The notes under the pieces were generated by a model that did not search any database, was not told the DNA's origin, and worked only from the letters and a program-made list of their open reading frames with translations. A DNA stretch of 64,000 nt from the NCBI RefSeq assembly GCF_049701115.1, contig NZ_JBNATX010000004.1, forward strand, positions 19,286 through 83,285, read 5' to 3'. Positions 25,853 to 33,610 of this stretch are shown here, piece after piece (position 1 is the first letter of the stretch; each line of letters opens with the position of its first letter). The position numbers and the translations under genes are program-made. This DNA is from Thermoanaerobacter sp049701115. GTDB taxonomy: Bacteria; Bacillota; Thermoanaerobacteria; Thermoanaerobacterales; Thermoanaerobacteraceae.

Positions 25853-26981
25853 TTTCTTTCCCCTCTTCGTTGTAGTAAAAGACTTTCACATTTGAAAAAA
25901 CTTTTTCAATCCCTTTCAAATCCATACACAAAATCATTACCTCCCTATCACTAAAAAACTTCCCTGCCAAAGCCAGTAACTCTTCATCGACAAAAGGCGT
26001 AACAATCAAAAGGTCTGTCCCCCATGGAAGGACTTTAGAAATGTATGATATTATATCCTCTTTGGAATATTTTTTTAAAAAGGACATACCTGCAAAAATC
26101 TCTAAAAGTCTTGAAATCTGCCCCTCTCCTGCTGATGGTTCAATATAGGTATAGTCTCCATCTACAAGACATATTGCATTTGTAGAAAGCCCTACAGGTA
26201 TTCCCTCTTGTATGAGATTGACAGACAAAGTAGCAGCAACTTCTATCGCCTTTTCAAATTTCTCTACTTCATCCGTACGCAATATATACCTGTGAAAATC
26301 TACGTTAAAAAGAATGAGTATTTTCTTATCTGCAGTATAGTCATACTTATTGACTTTAAGTTTTTGGGTCTTTGCTGTTGCCTTCCAATTTATACTTTTA
26401 AAACTGTCAGAATTGGTATAATCCCTAATCCCACTTATTATGACAGGGTCCTCTATTATCCACCTTTTAACAAACAAGTCTCCATAAACAGAATTAGCAA
26501 TGACTTTAAAATTCTTTAAATCAATGAGTCTGGGATACACAACAAGTCTTGCAGGCGCCATAAACTCTTTCTCATATTCCTGCGAACCAAATAAATCTGT
26601 AGAAAATGCCCTTATTCCATCAAAAAGATTGTATATACCCCTTTTTGATGCCACTAATTCAAATTTCCTCGTTATCTTTTGAAAAGGAAACAAGGAATAA
26701 ACAGTGTAATGCAGGTATTTCACCTTATCATGCTTTTCTACCAATTGAGACCTCTTCATTTCCAGTTCTACCGGTAACTTCTGTTGCAACTTGAGATAAG
26801 TCACCGGAAAAAATTTTTTGTTGTACACAATCAATTTTAATACCGTCGTATCTCCAGGAAAAACAGTGTTTTTTTCGAATTTTCTTTCAATCATCAAGTT
26901 CTTAAATATATTCTCTTTGTAAAGTTTTGCTTGTAAAACTAATAAAACAGCTACTATGAGTATAAACCAAAGAGCGCTCAT
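25836..26981 (-). CDS. DUF58 domain protein (MoxR-associated, vWA-like)
   Basis: This 381-residue protein begins with one membrane segment (WFILIVAVLLVLQAKLY), followed by a beta-rich region (VFPGDTTVLKLIVYNKK) and the DUF58 core. The core has RDYTNSDSFKSINWKATAKT and a vWA-like ILFNVDFHRY. DUF58 proteins almost always accompany MoxR AAA+ ATPases, as here, with the gene starting 18 bp after moxR. The core motif normally reads RxYxxGDxxRxIxWxxxA; here NSDSFKSINWKATA is a somewhat diverged version. Confidence 0.85.
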   Translation of the reverse strand: MSALWFILIVAVLLVLQAKLYKENIFKNLMIERKFEKNTVFPGDTTVLKLIVYNKKFFPVTYLKLQQKLPVELEMKRSQLVEKHDKVKYLHYTVYSLFPFQKITRKFELVASKRGIYNLFDGIRAFSTDLFGSQEYEKEFMAPARLVVYPRLIDLKNFKVIANSVYGDLFVKRWIIEDPVIISGIRDYTNSDSFKSINWKATAKTQKLKVNKYDYTADKKILILFNVDFHRYILRTDEVEKFEKAIEVAATLSVNLIQEGIPVGLSTNAICLVDGDYTYIEPSAGEGQISRLLEIFAGMSFLKKYSKEDIISYISKVLPWGTDLLIVTPFVDEELLALAGKFFSDREVMILCMDLKGIEKVFSNVKVFYYNEEGKEIEVVG

Positions 26982-26999
26982 ATTAAAACCACCTGTAAT

Positions 27000-27944
27000 T
27001 TATTTTTCAAGAGGCACGGGAATTTCTTCTAAAATCTTTTTTACAATATCTTCACCCCTCATATCCTTTAACCTGCCAGCACCCTTTAAGATGATTCTGT
27101 GAGACAAAACGAAAGGCGCTATATATCTCACATCGTCTGGCGTCACAAAGTCACGACCTTTCACATAAGCGTAAGCTTGACTAGATTTATAAAGAAACAG
27201 AGTAGCTCTGGGACTCGCACCCAATTCCACTTCTTCCATGTTGCGCGTTTTTTCCACAATGTTTAATATATACTCCAGCACGTCTTCATCCACATAGACT
27301 CCTTTATATTCTTCTTGCATCTTTAAAATTTCATCTCTTGTGCACACAGGAGCTAGATCTTCTAGAGGATTGCTTTTGTCAAAAACCTCAATTATCTTTC
27401 TTTCTTCTTCTCTGCCTGGATAACCCATCTTTAATTTCATCAAAAACCTGTCTATCTGAGCTTCAGGAAGAGGAAAAGTGCCGTAGCTTTCTATAGGATT
27501 TTGAGTAGCTATAACAAAAAAAGGGCTATCAAGTTTATATGTTACACCATCTACTGTCACCTGTCTTTCTTCCATGCACTCTAAAAGGCTGGACTGAGTC
27601 CTAGGGGTTGCCCTGTTTATCTCATCCGCCAGCAAAATATTTGTAAAGATAGGGCCTTTTTTAAACTCAAAATCTCCTATCTTCTGATTAAAAACATTTA
27701 TTCCCGTCAAATCCCCAGGCAAAAGATCGGGTGTAAACTGCACTCTCTTAAAATCGCAATCTATCGACTTCGCCAAAGCCTTAGCTAAACTGGTCTTTCC
27801 CACCCCCGGTACGTCTTCTAAAAGGACATGACCCGAAGCAATCAAAGCGGTAAGCATGAGGTCTATTACTTCACTCTTCCCTATTATGACTTTCTCTATA
27901 TTTCTTCTTATCCTTTCTATAACTTCTGACTGTTCCAATTCCAT
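27000..27944 (-). CDS. MoxR-family AAA+ ATPase
   Basis: This AAA+ ATPase of about 314 residues has Walker A LLEDVPGVGKTSLAKALA, the MoxR-specific RVQFTPDLLPGDLTGI, Walker B NILLADEINRATPRTQSSLL, and a sensor region FFVIATQNPIESYGTFPLPE with the arginine in AQIDRF. MoxR proteins act as chaperone-like ATPases for metalloprotein or surface-complex assembly. The start is uncertain: GTG 27947, ATG 27944 or TTG 27938, because AAAAGGTGAT partly overlaps the first two. It heads a four-gene operon from a strong promoter. Confidence 0.93.
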   Translation of the reverse strand: MELEQSEVIERIRRNIEKVIIGKSEVIDLMLTALIASGHVLLEDVPGVGKTSLAKALAKSIDCDFKRVQFTPDLLPGDLTGINVFNQKIGDFEFKKGPIFTNILLADEINRATPRTQSSLLECMEERQVTVDGVTYKLDSPFFVIATQNPIESYGTFPLPEAQIDRFLMKLKMGYPGREEERKIIEVFDKSNPLEDLAPVCTRDEILKMQEEYKGVYVDEDVLEYILNIVEKTRNMEEVELGASPRATLFLYKSSQAYAYVKGRDFVTPDDVRYIAPFVLSHRIILKGAGRLKDMRGEDIVKKILEEIPVPLEK

Positions 27945-27972
27945 CACCTTTTAAAATTTTTTGTCTCTCTCT

Positions 27973-28001
27973 ATTATAGAAAACATTTACTAAAATTTCA
28001 A
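27973..28001 (-). promoter_or_regulatory. Sigma-A promoter for the moxR operon
   Basis: The minus strand shows TTGAAA, a 17-base spacer and a perfect TATAAT, about 30 bp upstream of the moxR start region. It diverges from the promoter of the Fur-family gene, with the two -35 boxes about 15 bp apart. Confidence 0.7.
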
Positions 28002-28015
28002 TAAGAATCTAGATA

Positions 28016-28044
28016 TTGACATCGCCTTTTAATCGTAATATAAT
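28016..28044 (+). promoter_or_regulatory. Sigma-A promoter for the Fur-family regulator and zinc transporter genes
   Basis: TTGACA and TATAAT are separated by 17 bases, a consensus promoter. It precedes the regulator gene by roughly 40 bases and probably serves the whole five-gene unit, which has no later obvious promoter. Confidence 0.8.
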
Positions 28045-28049
28045 CTTAA
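28031..28049 (+). promoter_or_regulatory. Possible Zur half-site over the -10 box
   Basis: AATCGTAAT at 28031-28039 equals the left half of the Bacillus Zur box (established consensus AATCGTAAT-N-ATTACGATT). The right half here, TAATCTTAA, is a poor match. The position over the -10 box would suit repression. This is a weak call based on one half-site in AT-rich DNA. Confidence 0.35.
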
Positions 28050-28089
28050 TTAGGAAAACTTTCTTATTTAATAAAAGGTTGTGGTTAAA

Positions 28090-28506
28090 GTGCAGAAAGA
28101 GGAAGCTTTAAGAAAATTAAAAGCGCATAACTACAAGCTTACGCCTCAGAGAGAATTAATACTTGACATAATGCTTTCCAACCAGGGCTATTTGTCTGTA
28201 AAAGATGTATACGAAAAAGTAAGAAAGGTTTTCCCGCAGGTTAGCATTGACACTGTGTATAGGACTTTGAGCCTTTTAAAGAGCTTGAATATTTTAAATG
28301 AGGCGGTAATTGGAAATAATATTATGTACGTGGTAAAAAAACATCTCCACAACCACACAATGAGATGTCTAAAATGCGGCAGAGTATTTGAAATGGATAT
28401 ATGTCCCCTTGAGCTTTTGGTAGACCAAATAAAAGATTTTGAAGTAGTAGACCACAAAATAGAAATCATAGGATACTGCAAAGAATGCAGATCAAATCCT
28501 AATTAG
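28090..28506 (+). CDS. zur: Fur-family metalloregulator, probably Zur
   Basis: This protein of about 138 residues has the Fur family layout: a winged helix with LKAHNYKLTPQRELILDIM and SIDTVYRTLSLLKSLNIL, then a metal-binding dimerisation domain with HLHNHTMRCLKCGRVFEMD and GYCKECR. The two CxxC pairs form the structural zinc site. The start is either GTG 28081 or, more likely, GTG 28090, since AAAGG lies too close to the first. It is followed by a zinc-type ABC transporter, which favours Zur over PerR or Fur. Confidence 0.85.
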   Translation: MQKEEALRKLKAHNYKLTPQRELILDIMLSNQGYLSVKDVYEKVRKVFPQVSIDTVYRTLSLLKSLNILNEAVIGNNIMYVVKKHLHNHTMRCLKCGRVFEMDICPLELLVDQIKDFEVVDHKIEIIGYCKECRSNPN

Positions 28507-28525
28507 AAACGGAGGCTTGCAAATC

Positions 28526-29404
28526 ATGAAAAAAACAATAGTAATTCTAATTTTGACTGCGATGCTTTTTGCTCTGACTTCTTGCAGCACCGCTGATAAC
28601 TCCTCCAAACCACTTGTATACGCTTCTTTCTATCCAATATACGACCTTACCTCAAAAATAGCTGGAGATAAATTAGAGATAAAAACCATAATCCCGCCGG
28701 GTGTGGAACCTCACGACTGGGAACCCTCTACTAAAGACGTAGCAAATATGACAAAAGCAAAAGTCATTCTTTACTTGGGCTTAGGAATGGACTCCTGGAT
28801 ACAAAAAATTAAAGCAAACGCACCAAATGTAGATTTTTACGAGGTATCTAAAGGAGTTACTCCCATATTAGAAGGTGGACAGCCAAACCCCCATATATGG
28901 CTTTCTCCAAAAGAAGCTTTAATAATGGCAAAAAATATAAACGATTCTTTGAAACAAAGCTTTCCTCAATATAGCAACTATTTTGATAAAAATTATGAGA
29001 CATTAAAAAATCAGCTTGAGAAATTGAATCAAGAGTATTCTCACGACCTTTCAAACACAAAACATAAAACCTTTATAGTATACCACAGTGCTTTTGATTA
29101 CTTAGCGCGGGATTACGGTTTAAAACAAGAAGCACTCGTTGGAATAGATGAAGAAGCAGAAGTAAGCCCTGCAAGGATGGCCAAAGTTATAAACATAATA
29201 AAAAATGAAAACATAAAGTACATCTTCACCGAGCCGCTTTCATCCCCTAAACCCATGCAGACCATAGCCAAAGAAACAAATACAAAAATACTTCCATTAA
29301 ATCCGATTGAAGGGCTCACAAAAGTAGAAGAAAAAGAAGGAAAAGATTACTTAAAATTAATGGAAGAAAATTTAGAAAATCTTAAAAAAGCGTTAAATAC
29401 TTGA
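28526..29404 (+). CDS. znuA: Zinc/manganese-type ABC transporter binding lipoprotein, first copy
   Basis: This is a cluster 9 (cluster A-I) metal-binding lipoprotein of 292 residues. The signal peptide ends in lipobox LTSC (C20). Metal-ligand histidines are expected in GVEPHDWEPS, NPHIWLSPKEA and YHSAFDYLARDYG. There is no long histidine-rich loop. The final ligand region reads LPLNPIEG, where ZnuA/PsaA proteins normally have an aspartate in LDP. The ATG at 28526 has GGAGG ten bases upstream. The gene is followed by a close paralogue after 19 bp. Confidence 0.88.
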   Translation: MKKTIVILILTAMLFALTSCSTADNSSKPLVYASFYPIYDLTSKIAGDKLEIKTIIPPGVEPHDWEPSTKDVANMTKAKVILYLGLGMDSWIQKIKANAPNVDFYEVSKGVTPILEGGQPNPHIWLSPKEALIMAKNINDSLKQSFPQYSNYFDKNYETLKNQLEKLNQEYSHDLSNTKHKTFIVYHSAFDYLARDYGLKQEALVGIDEEAEVSPARMAKVINIIKNENIKYIFTEPLSSPKPMQTIAKETNTKILPLNPIEGLTKVEEKEGKDYLKLMEENLENLKKALNT

Positions 29405-29423
29405 AAAGGGAGGTCCAAAATTT

Positions 29424-30305
29424 ATGAAAAAGGTCTTAGCGATTTTAATTGCAATATCGCTTGTACTTGCACTGGTTTCATGTTCTACAAGACAAAGTGA
29501 AACTTCTAAACCTTTAGTGTACGCCTCTTTCTATCCAATATATGACCTTACCTCTAAAATAGCAGGAGATAAACTCGAAGTTAAAAACATAATACCTTTC
29601 AATGAAAGCCCTCATGGATGGGAACCCAGCGCTAAAGAAATGACAGAAATAGCAAAAGCAAAAGCTGTAATTTACTTAGGAATGACAATGGAAGACCCTT
29701 GGATCAACAAAGTAAAGGAATCAGCTCCAAACACAAAATTTTTTGAGGTGTCAAAAGGAGTTGACCCTATAAGGAAGGGCAACGCAATAAATCCGCATCC
29801 ATGGCTTTCACCGAAAGAAGCTTTAATACTTATAAAAAATATAAAGGATGCACTTGTGGAGGTTGATCCAGCTAACAGAAGTTATTATGAAAAGAATTAT
29901 GAGAATTTGCGAGCACAATTGGAAGAACTTGATAAACAGTACAGAGAAGAGCTATCGAAGACAAGATTAAAGACCATAGTGCTTTTCCACAGCGCTTTTG
30001 CATATGTGGCAAGGGATTATGGACTAAAGCAAGAACCATTGGTGGGAATGAGTGATGAAGCAGAGCCAAGCCCCGCTAGGATAAGTGAACTGGTTGACTT
30101 GATCAAAAAAGAAGGTATAAAATATGTCTTTGTAGAAGGAATGGCTCCTGCAAAACCAATGGAAACTATAGCTAAAGAAAGTGGAGCACAGATAATGAGA
30201 ATAAGCACAATAGGCACTTTGAGCAAGGAAGATATGGAGAGAAAAGCAGACTTCATATCTCTTATGAAGGAAAATCTTGAAAAACTAAAAAAAGCATTGG
30301 AGTAG
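29424..30305 (+). CDS. znuA: Zinc/manganese-type ABC transporter binding lipoprotein, second copy
   Basis: This 293-residue paralogue follows the first copy and shares long identical stretches such as KPLVYASFYPIYDLTSKIAG. It has its own signal peptide with lipobox LVSC (C20). Ligand regions are ESPHGWEPS, NPHPWLSPKEA and FHSAFAYVARDYG. The last ligand region is QIMRISTIG, without the usual aspartate. The pair looks like a tandem duplication; divergence outside the binding residues suggests that the two copies may differ in affinity or metal. GGAGG precedes the ATG. Confidence 0.88.
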   Translation: MKKVLAILIAISLVLALVSCSTRQSETSKPLVYASFYPIYDLTSKIAGDKLEVKNIIPFNESPHGWEPSAKEMTEIAKAKAVIYLGMTMEDPWINKVKESAPNTKFFEVSKGVDPIRKGNAINPHPWLSPKEALILIKNIKDALVEVDPANRSYYEKNYENLRAQLEELDKQYREELSKTRLKTIVLFHSAFAYVARDYGLKQEPLVGMSDEAEPSPARISELVDLIKKEGIKYVFVEGMAPAKPMETIAKESGAQIMRISTIGTLSKEDMERKADFISLMKENLEKLKKALE

Positions 30306-30312
30306 ATGAAAA

Positions 30313-31077
30313 ATGAGTTATATTGAAGTCAAAAATGTCAATTTTTCTTATGATGGAAGACAAGTTCTTAAAAATATCTCTTTAAAAATTGAAAAGGGAG
30401 AATTTGTAGGTATTATCGGCCCCAACGGATCAGGAAAAAGCACCCTAGTAAAAGTAATGGTAGGTAATCTCGCTCCGTCATCCGGGGAAGTACTTTATGA
30501 AGGAGTAAACCTTCAGAACATAAAAGACAAATCCTTCATAAGTTATCTTCCCCAGCGTTCTTCTTCCTTTAATTCCTCTTTTCCTGCAAGTGTAGAAGAA
30601 GTGGTATCAATGGGGCTTTACGCAAAAAAAGGCCTTTTTAAAAAGCTTTCTAAAGAAGACTGGGAAAAAGTATATGAAGCCTTAAAAGTAGTAGACATGT
30701 ATGATTTCAGAAAGCGCTTGATAGGAAGGCTTTCTGGAGGACAGCTTCAAAGGGTGTTTATAGCAAGGTCTATAGTATCAGACCCACAAATACTTTTCCT
30801 GGATGAACCCACTACAGGAATCGATGCGAAATCCGAAAAAGCCCTCTATGAACTTTTAGAAAGGTTAAATAAAGAAAGAAATTTAACTATAATAATGGTG
30901 ACTCATGATATAATGGCAATTACAGATAAAGCCCATAGAATAATATGCATGACTGACGGAAAAATCAATGAGAAGTGCGAAGCCATAGATATAGAAAAAC
31001 CTGATTTTGCTGCAATACTTTATGAATATCCCGTTAAAACTATAAAGCACTATCACAATAACAATGGGAGTGTATAA
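30313..31077 (+). CDS. znuC: Zinc-type ABC transporter ATP-binding protein
   Basis: This 254-residue ABC ATPase has Walker A GIIGPNGSGKSTLVK, signature GRLSGGQLQRVFIARS and Walker B ILFLDEPTTGID. It belongs with the ZnuC/MntB type by its pairing with the metal-binding proteins and the downstream permease. The C-terminus has several histidines (TIKHYHNNN), which could touch metal but are not a recognised site. It follows the second binding protein by 7 bp. Confidence 0.9.
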   Translation: MSYIEVKNVNFSYDGRQVLKNISLKIEKGEFVGIIGPNGSGKSTLVKVMVGNLAPSSGEVLYEGVNLQNIKDKSFISYLPQRSSSFNSSFPASVEEVVSMGLYAKKGLFKKLSKEDWEKVYEALKVVDMYDFRKRLIGRLSGGQLQRVFIARSIVSDPQILFLDEPTTGIDAKSEKALYELLERLNKERNLTIIMVTHDIMAITDKAHRIICMTDGKINEKCEAIDIEKPDFAAILYEYPVKTIKHYHNNNGSV

Positions 31078-31079
31078 AA

Positions 31080-31871
31080 ATGTTAGATATTTTTTCTTAT
31101 GAATTTATGAGAAGAGCCTTTATAGCAGGAGCTATAATAGCGGTAATAGCACCCCTGGTAGGCAATTTTTTAGTGTTAAGAAGACTTTCCCAAATGGGAC
31201 ATGCTTTGTCCCACGTAGCCTTAGCAGGAGTAGCAGCAGGAATATTAGCAGGCATTGATCCTACTATAGGGTCAATCGCAATAGTAGTTTTAGCTGCATT
31301 TGGAATAGAAGAATTGAGAAAAACTTATTTTCAATACTCAGAACTTTCAATTGCCATAATAGTATCAGCAGGAATGGCAGTTGCAATAATCCTTTTAAAC
31401 TTTGCAAGAGGTGGAGCAGTTAATGTAATGAATTATCTTTTCGGCAGTATTGTTTCTGTCACACGAACAGATGTAATACTTATTTCCACTTTGGGGCTTC
31501 TGGTAATCCTAATTGTGAGTCTTTTCTACAAGGAACTGTTGTACATCACCTTTGACGAAGAAGCAGCAACAATCTCAGGTTTACCTGTCTCAGCTATAAA
31601 CTTTCTTTTTACAATTTTAGTCGCCCTTACCGTAGCACTAGCGATGAGGATAGTGGGTGCACTCTTGGTATCAAGCCTAATGGTTACGCCTTCTGCAGCT
31701 AGTCTAAAAATAGCTCAAAGCTTTAAACAAGCTATATTTTACTCTATTGTCTTCTCCTTTATATCAGTATTTGTCGGAATTATACTCTCTTTTTACTTTG
31801 ATTTATCACCAGGCGGAACAATAATACTCATCTCCCTTGCTATAATGGGAATAACATCGTTAAAAAAATAA
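31080..31871 (+). CDS. znuB: Zinc-type ABC transporter permease
   Basis: This 263-residue permease of the ABC-3 family has about seven hydrophobic segments. The typical motif GNFLVLRRLSQMGHALSHVA is near residue 27, and FDEEAATISGLPVSAINF lies in the middle. It starts 2 bp after the ATPase gene. A strong hairpin terminator follows immediately, closing the unit. Confidence 0.91.
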   Translation: MLDIFSYEFMRRAFIAGAIIAVIAPLVGNFLVLRRLSQMGHALSHVALAGVAAGILAGIDPTIGSIAIVVLAAFGIEELRKTYFQYSELSIAIIVSAGMAVAIILLNFARGGAVNVMNYLFGSIVSVTRTDVILISTLGLLVILIVSLFYKELLYITFDEEAATISGLPVSAINFLFTILVALTVALAMRIVGALLVSSLMVTPSAASLKIAQSFKQAIFYSIVFSFISVFVGIILSFYFDLSPGGTIILISLAIMGITSLKK

Positions 31872-31896
31872 AAGGTGGAGCATAGCGCTCCACTTT
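31871..31896 (+). terminator. Convergent terminator after znuB and the VOC-fold gene
   Basis: GGTGGAGC pairs with GCTCCACT (with one G-T wobble) around a 5-base loop, flanked by AAA and TTTAATAATTTT. The inverted repeat lies between two convergent genes and could serve both strands. Confidence 0.75.
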
Positions 31897-32347
31897 AATA
31901 ATTTTCTAAAAGTTCAATCATGACTTTCAATGCTCTTAAAGTATCTATATAAGCGTATCTTCCCCCTTCAAAATCCCCTTTTTGAATTACTTCCATGCCT
32001 TTTCTATAAAGTTCTTCTATTTTTCTGTCCATGTCTTTTACACCGAAAGCTATGTGATGAATTCCCTCCCCATTTTTATCGAGAAACTCTCTCCAAGTGC
32101 TCGAATTTTCATCAGGCTCTATCAATTCCAGTTGTAATGGCCCCAGCTCAAAAAATCCAAGTTTGGCTCTTGCTTTTGTAGGTCTTCCATTAAATTTGGT
32201 ATGGGCTTTGCTGTAATCATCTGTCCAAAACCACTGGGGCTTTTCTACCCCAAAAAATTCTGCGTAATTTTGCAAAGCTTCTTCAATATCCCTCACTACA
32301 ATACCTATTTGCACTGTATTCCGCATATCTAGAATATTTTTGCTCAT
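31895..32347 (-). CDS. VOC-superfamily (glyoxalase/methylmalonyl-CoA epimerase-like) protein
   Basis: This 150-residue protein begins MSKNILDMRNTVQIGIVVRD and shows paired beta-alpha-beta modules of the vicinal-oxygen-chelate fold, with QIGIVVRDIEEAL, LELIEP and GIHHIAFGVKDMD. Residues such as H in IHHIAFG and E in QLELIEP could bind metal. The substrate is unknown. The ATG at 32347 has AAGAGGTGACT upstream; longer in-frame versions would overlap the GH5 gene. It may be the last gene of the beta-glycan operon (37 bp gap). Confidence 0.8.
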   Translation of the reverse strand: MSKNILDMRNTVQIGIVVRDIEEALQNYAEFFGVEKPQWFWTDDYSKAHTKFNGRPTKARAKLGFFELGPLQLELIEPDENSSTWREFLDKNGEGIHHIAFGVKDMDRKIEELYRKGMEVIQKGDFEGGRYAYIDTLRALKVMIELLENY

Positions 32348-32384
32348 TTTAGTCACCTCTTCAGTTTTATAGTTTTTGATAAAG

Positions 32385-33527
32385 TTACTTTCTTCTTGCC
32401 TCACGAGAAATAGGTTTATAGGGAATTCCTTTTATTCTTGCTCTTACATATTCTCCTGAAAGACTCAATTGGTTTACAGCCCATGCTTTACCATCACCAG
32501 GATTTAAATCGGTAGTAGGCAGAAAAGCTGCTGATACTTCATTTTTATTAGCTAATGACCAGTTTACCCAGCTTATATTATTGGCATTTAAAAATTCAAG
32601 CCATTCATCAGCCTCATTCAAATATGGTCCCCCATCTCCACTTGCTTCACTAGTACCCCATTCTGTAACAAATACTGCGAGCCCATTTTGTACTGCTTTT
32701 TCTATATTTTTAGCAATATATCCTTTTCCACCGTTTTCCCATACACGTGCAGTCCCAGCATAAAAATGAGCACTGTACATTATATTTTTATCATCTATGG
32801 GGTTATCTAATGCTAAATCAGGTCTAATACTCCATTGGGGAGTGCCAACAATTATTATATTTTCATTTCCCATCTCTCTTAACATTTTTATAATTGGCTC
32901 TGCATAGTTTTTAACTTTTTTCCATCCCTCAACATCATTTGTCACTCCTGGAGAGGTTGGATTGGGCTCATTTGCTAATTCATAAATTATATGAAGTTCA
33001 TTTGGATATTTCTCAGCTATTTCCTTGAAGAAATCTTTTGCGCCACTGTATATGTCTGCATTTGGATCTCCGGGATTCAAAACATGCCAGTCAACTATTA
33101 CATACATATCATTTTTAATGGCTAAATCTATTCCTTCTATAACCTTATCTTTAACACGAGGATTCGTAGCATAACCACCTTCACCAATGTACATAGCAAG
33201 CCTTATTACATTTGATTTCCAATCATTTGATAAAGCCTTGAAGGCATTATCATTTATTATCTGAGGAAACCACTGCAATCCGTGTGTACTCATTCCTCTT
33301 AACTGTATTGGATTGCCATACTGGTCCCCCAATATTTTCCTTCCATCTTTTTCTATAATCTTAAGCCTGCCCGCTACTGAAGGTTTTTTTACTAAAGCAT
33401 TCCCGATTAAATGCGGAAATTTTCCTCTCTCATAACAGCTAAAAGTTAAAGAAGTATCTTTTAAAATTAAATACATGATTATAATGATTATCACAAGCAC
33501 ACCAGTAGAAGCATACCATTTATTCAT
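32385..33527 (-). CDS. Membrane-anchored GH5 endoglucanase (subfamily 2-like)
   Basis: This 380-residue protein starts with one hydrophobic segment (residues 8-22, VLVIIIIIMYLIL), likely a membrane anchor or uncleaved signal, followed by a GH5 cellulase catalytic domain. Key motifs are IQLRGMSTHGLQWFPQ, SNVIRLAMYIGEGGY, the acid/base glutamate in YELANEPN and the nucleophile in FVTEWGTSEASG. The order and spacing resemble GH5 subfamily 2 endo-beta-1,4-glucanases. No carbohydrate-binding module is present. It is the extracellular member of a sugar operon whose other hydrolases lack signal peptides. Confidence 0.9.
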   Translation of the reverse strand: MNKWYASTGVLVIIIIIMYLILKDTSLTFSCYERGKFPHLIGNALVKKPSVAGRLKIIEKDGRKILGDQYGNPIQLRGMSTHGLQWFPQIINDNAFKALSNDWKSNVIRLAMYIGEGGYATNPRVKDKVIEGIDLAIKNDMYVIVDWHVLNPGDPNADIYSGAKDFFKEIAEKYPNELHIIYELANEPNPTSPGVTNDVEGWKKVKNYAEPIIKMLREMGNENIIIVGTPQWSIRPDLALDNPIDDKNIMYSAHFYAGTARVWENGGKGYIAKNIEKAVQNGLAVFVTEWGTSEASGDGGPYLNEADEWLEFLNANNISWVNWSLANKNEVSAAFLPTTDLNPGDGKAWAVNQLSLSGEYVRARIKGIPYKPISREARRK

Positions 33528-33570
33528 AGTCTCATCTCACCCCATTTAAGGGTATTTGCTTAGAAATAAA

Positions 33571-33597
33571 GAGGCAGAACAATTTATACCCTGCCTC
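33571..33597 (-). terminator. Hairpin between the GH1 and GH5 genes
   Basis: GAGGCAG at 33571-33577 pairs with CTGCCTC at 33591-33597, loop 13 bases. On the minus strand the second arm is followed by TTTATTTC, so it could be a partial terminator or an mRNA-stabilising stem between bglA and the GH5 gene. Confidence 0.5.
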
Positions 33598-33610
33598 ATA
33601 GATGCTGTAT

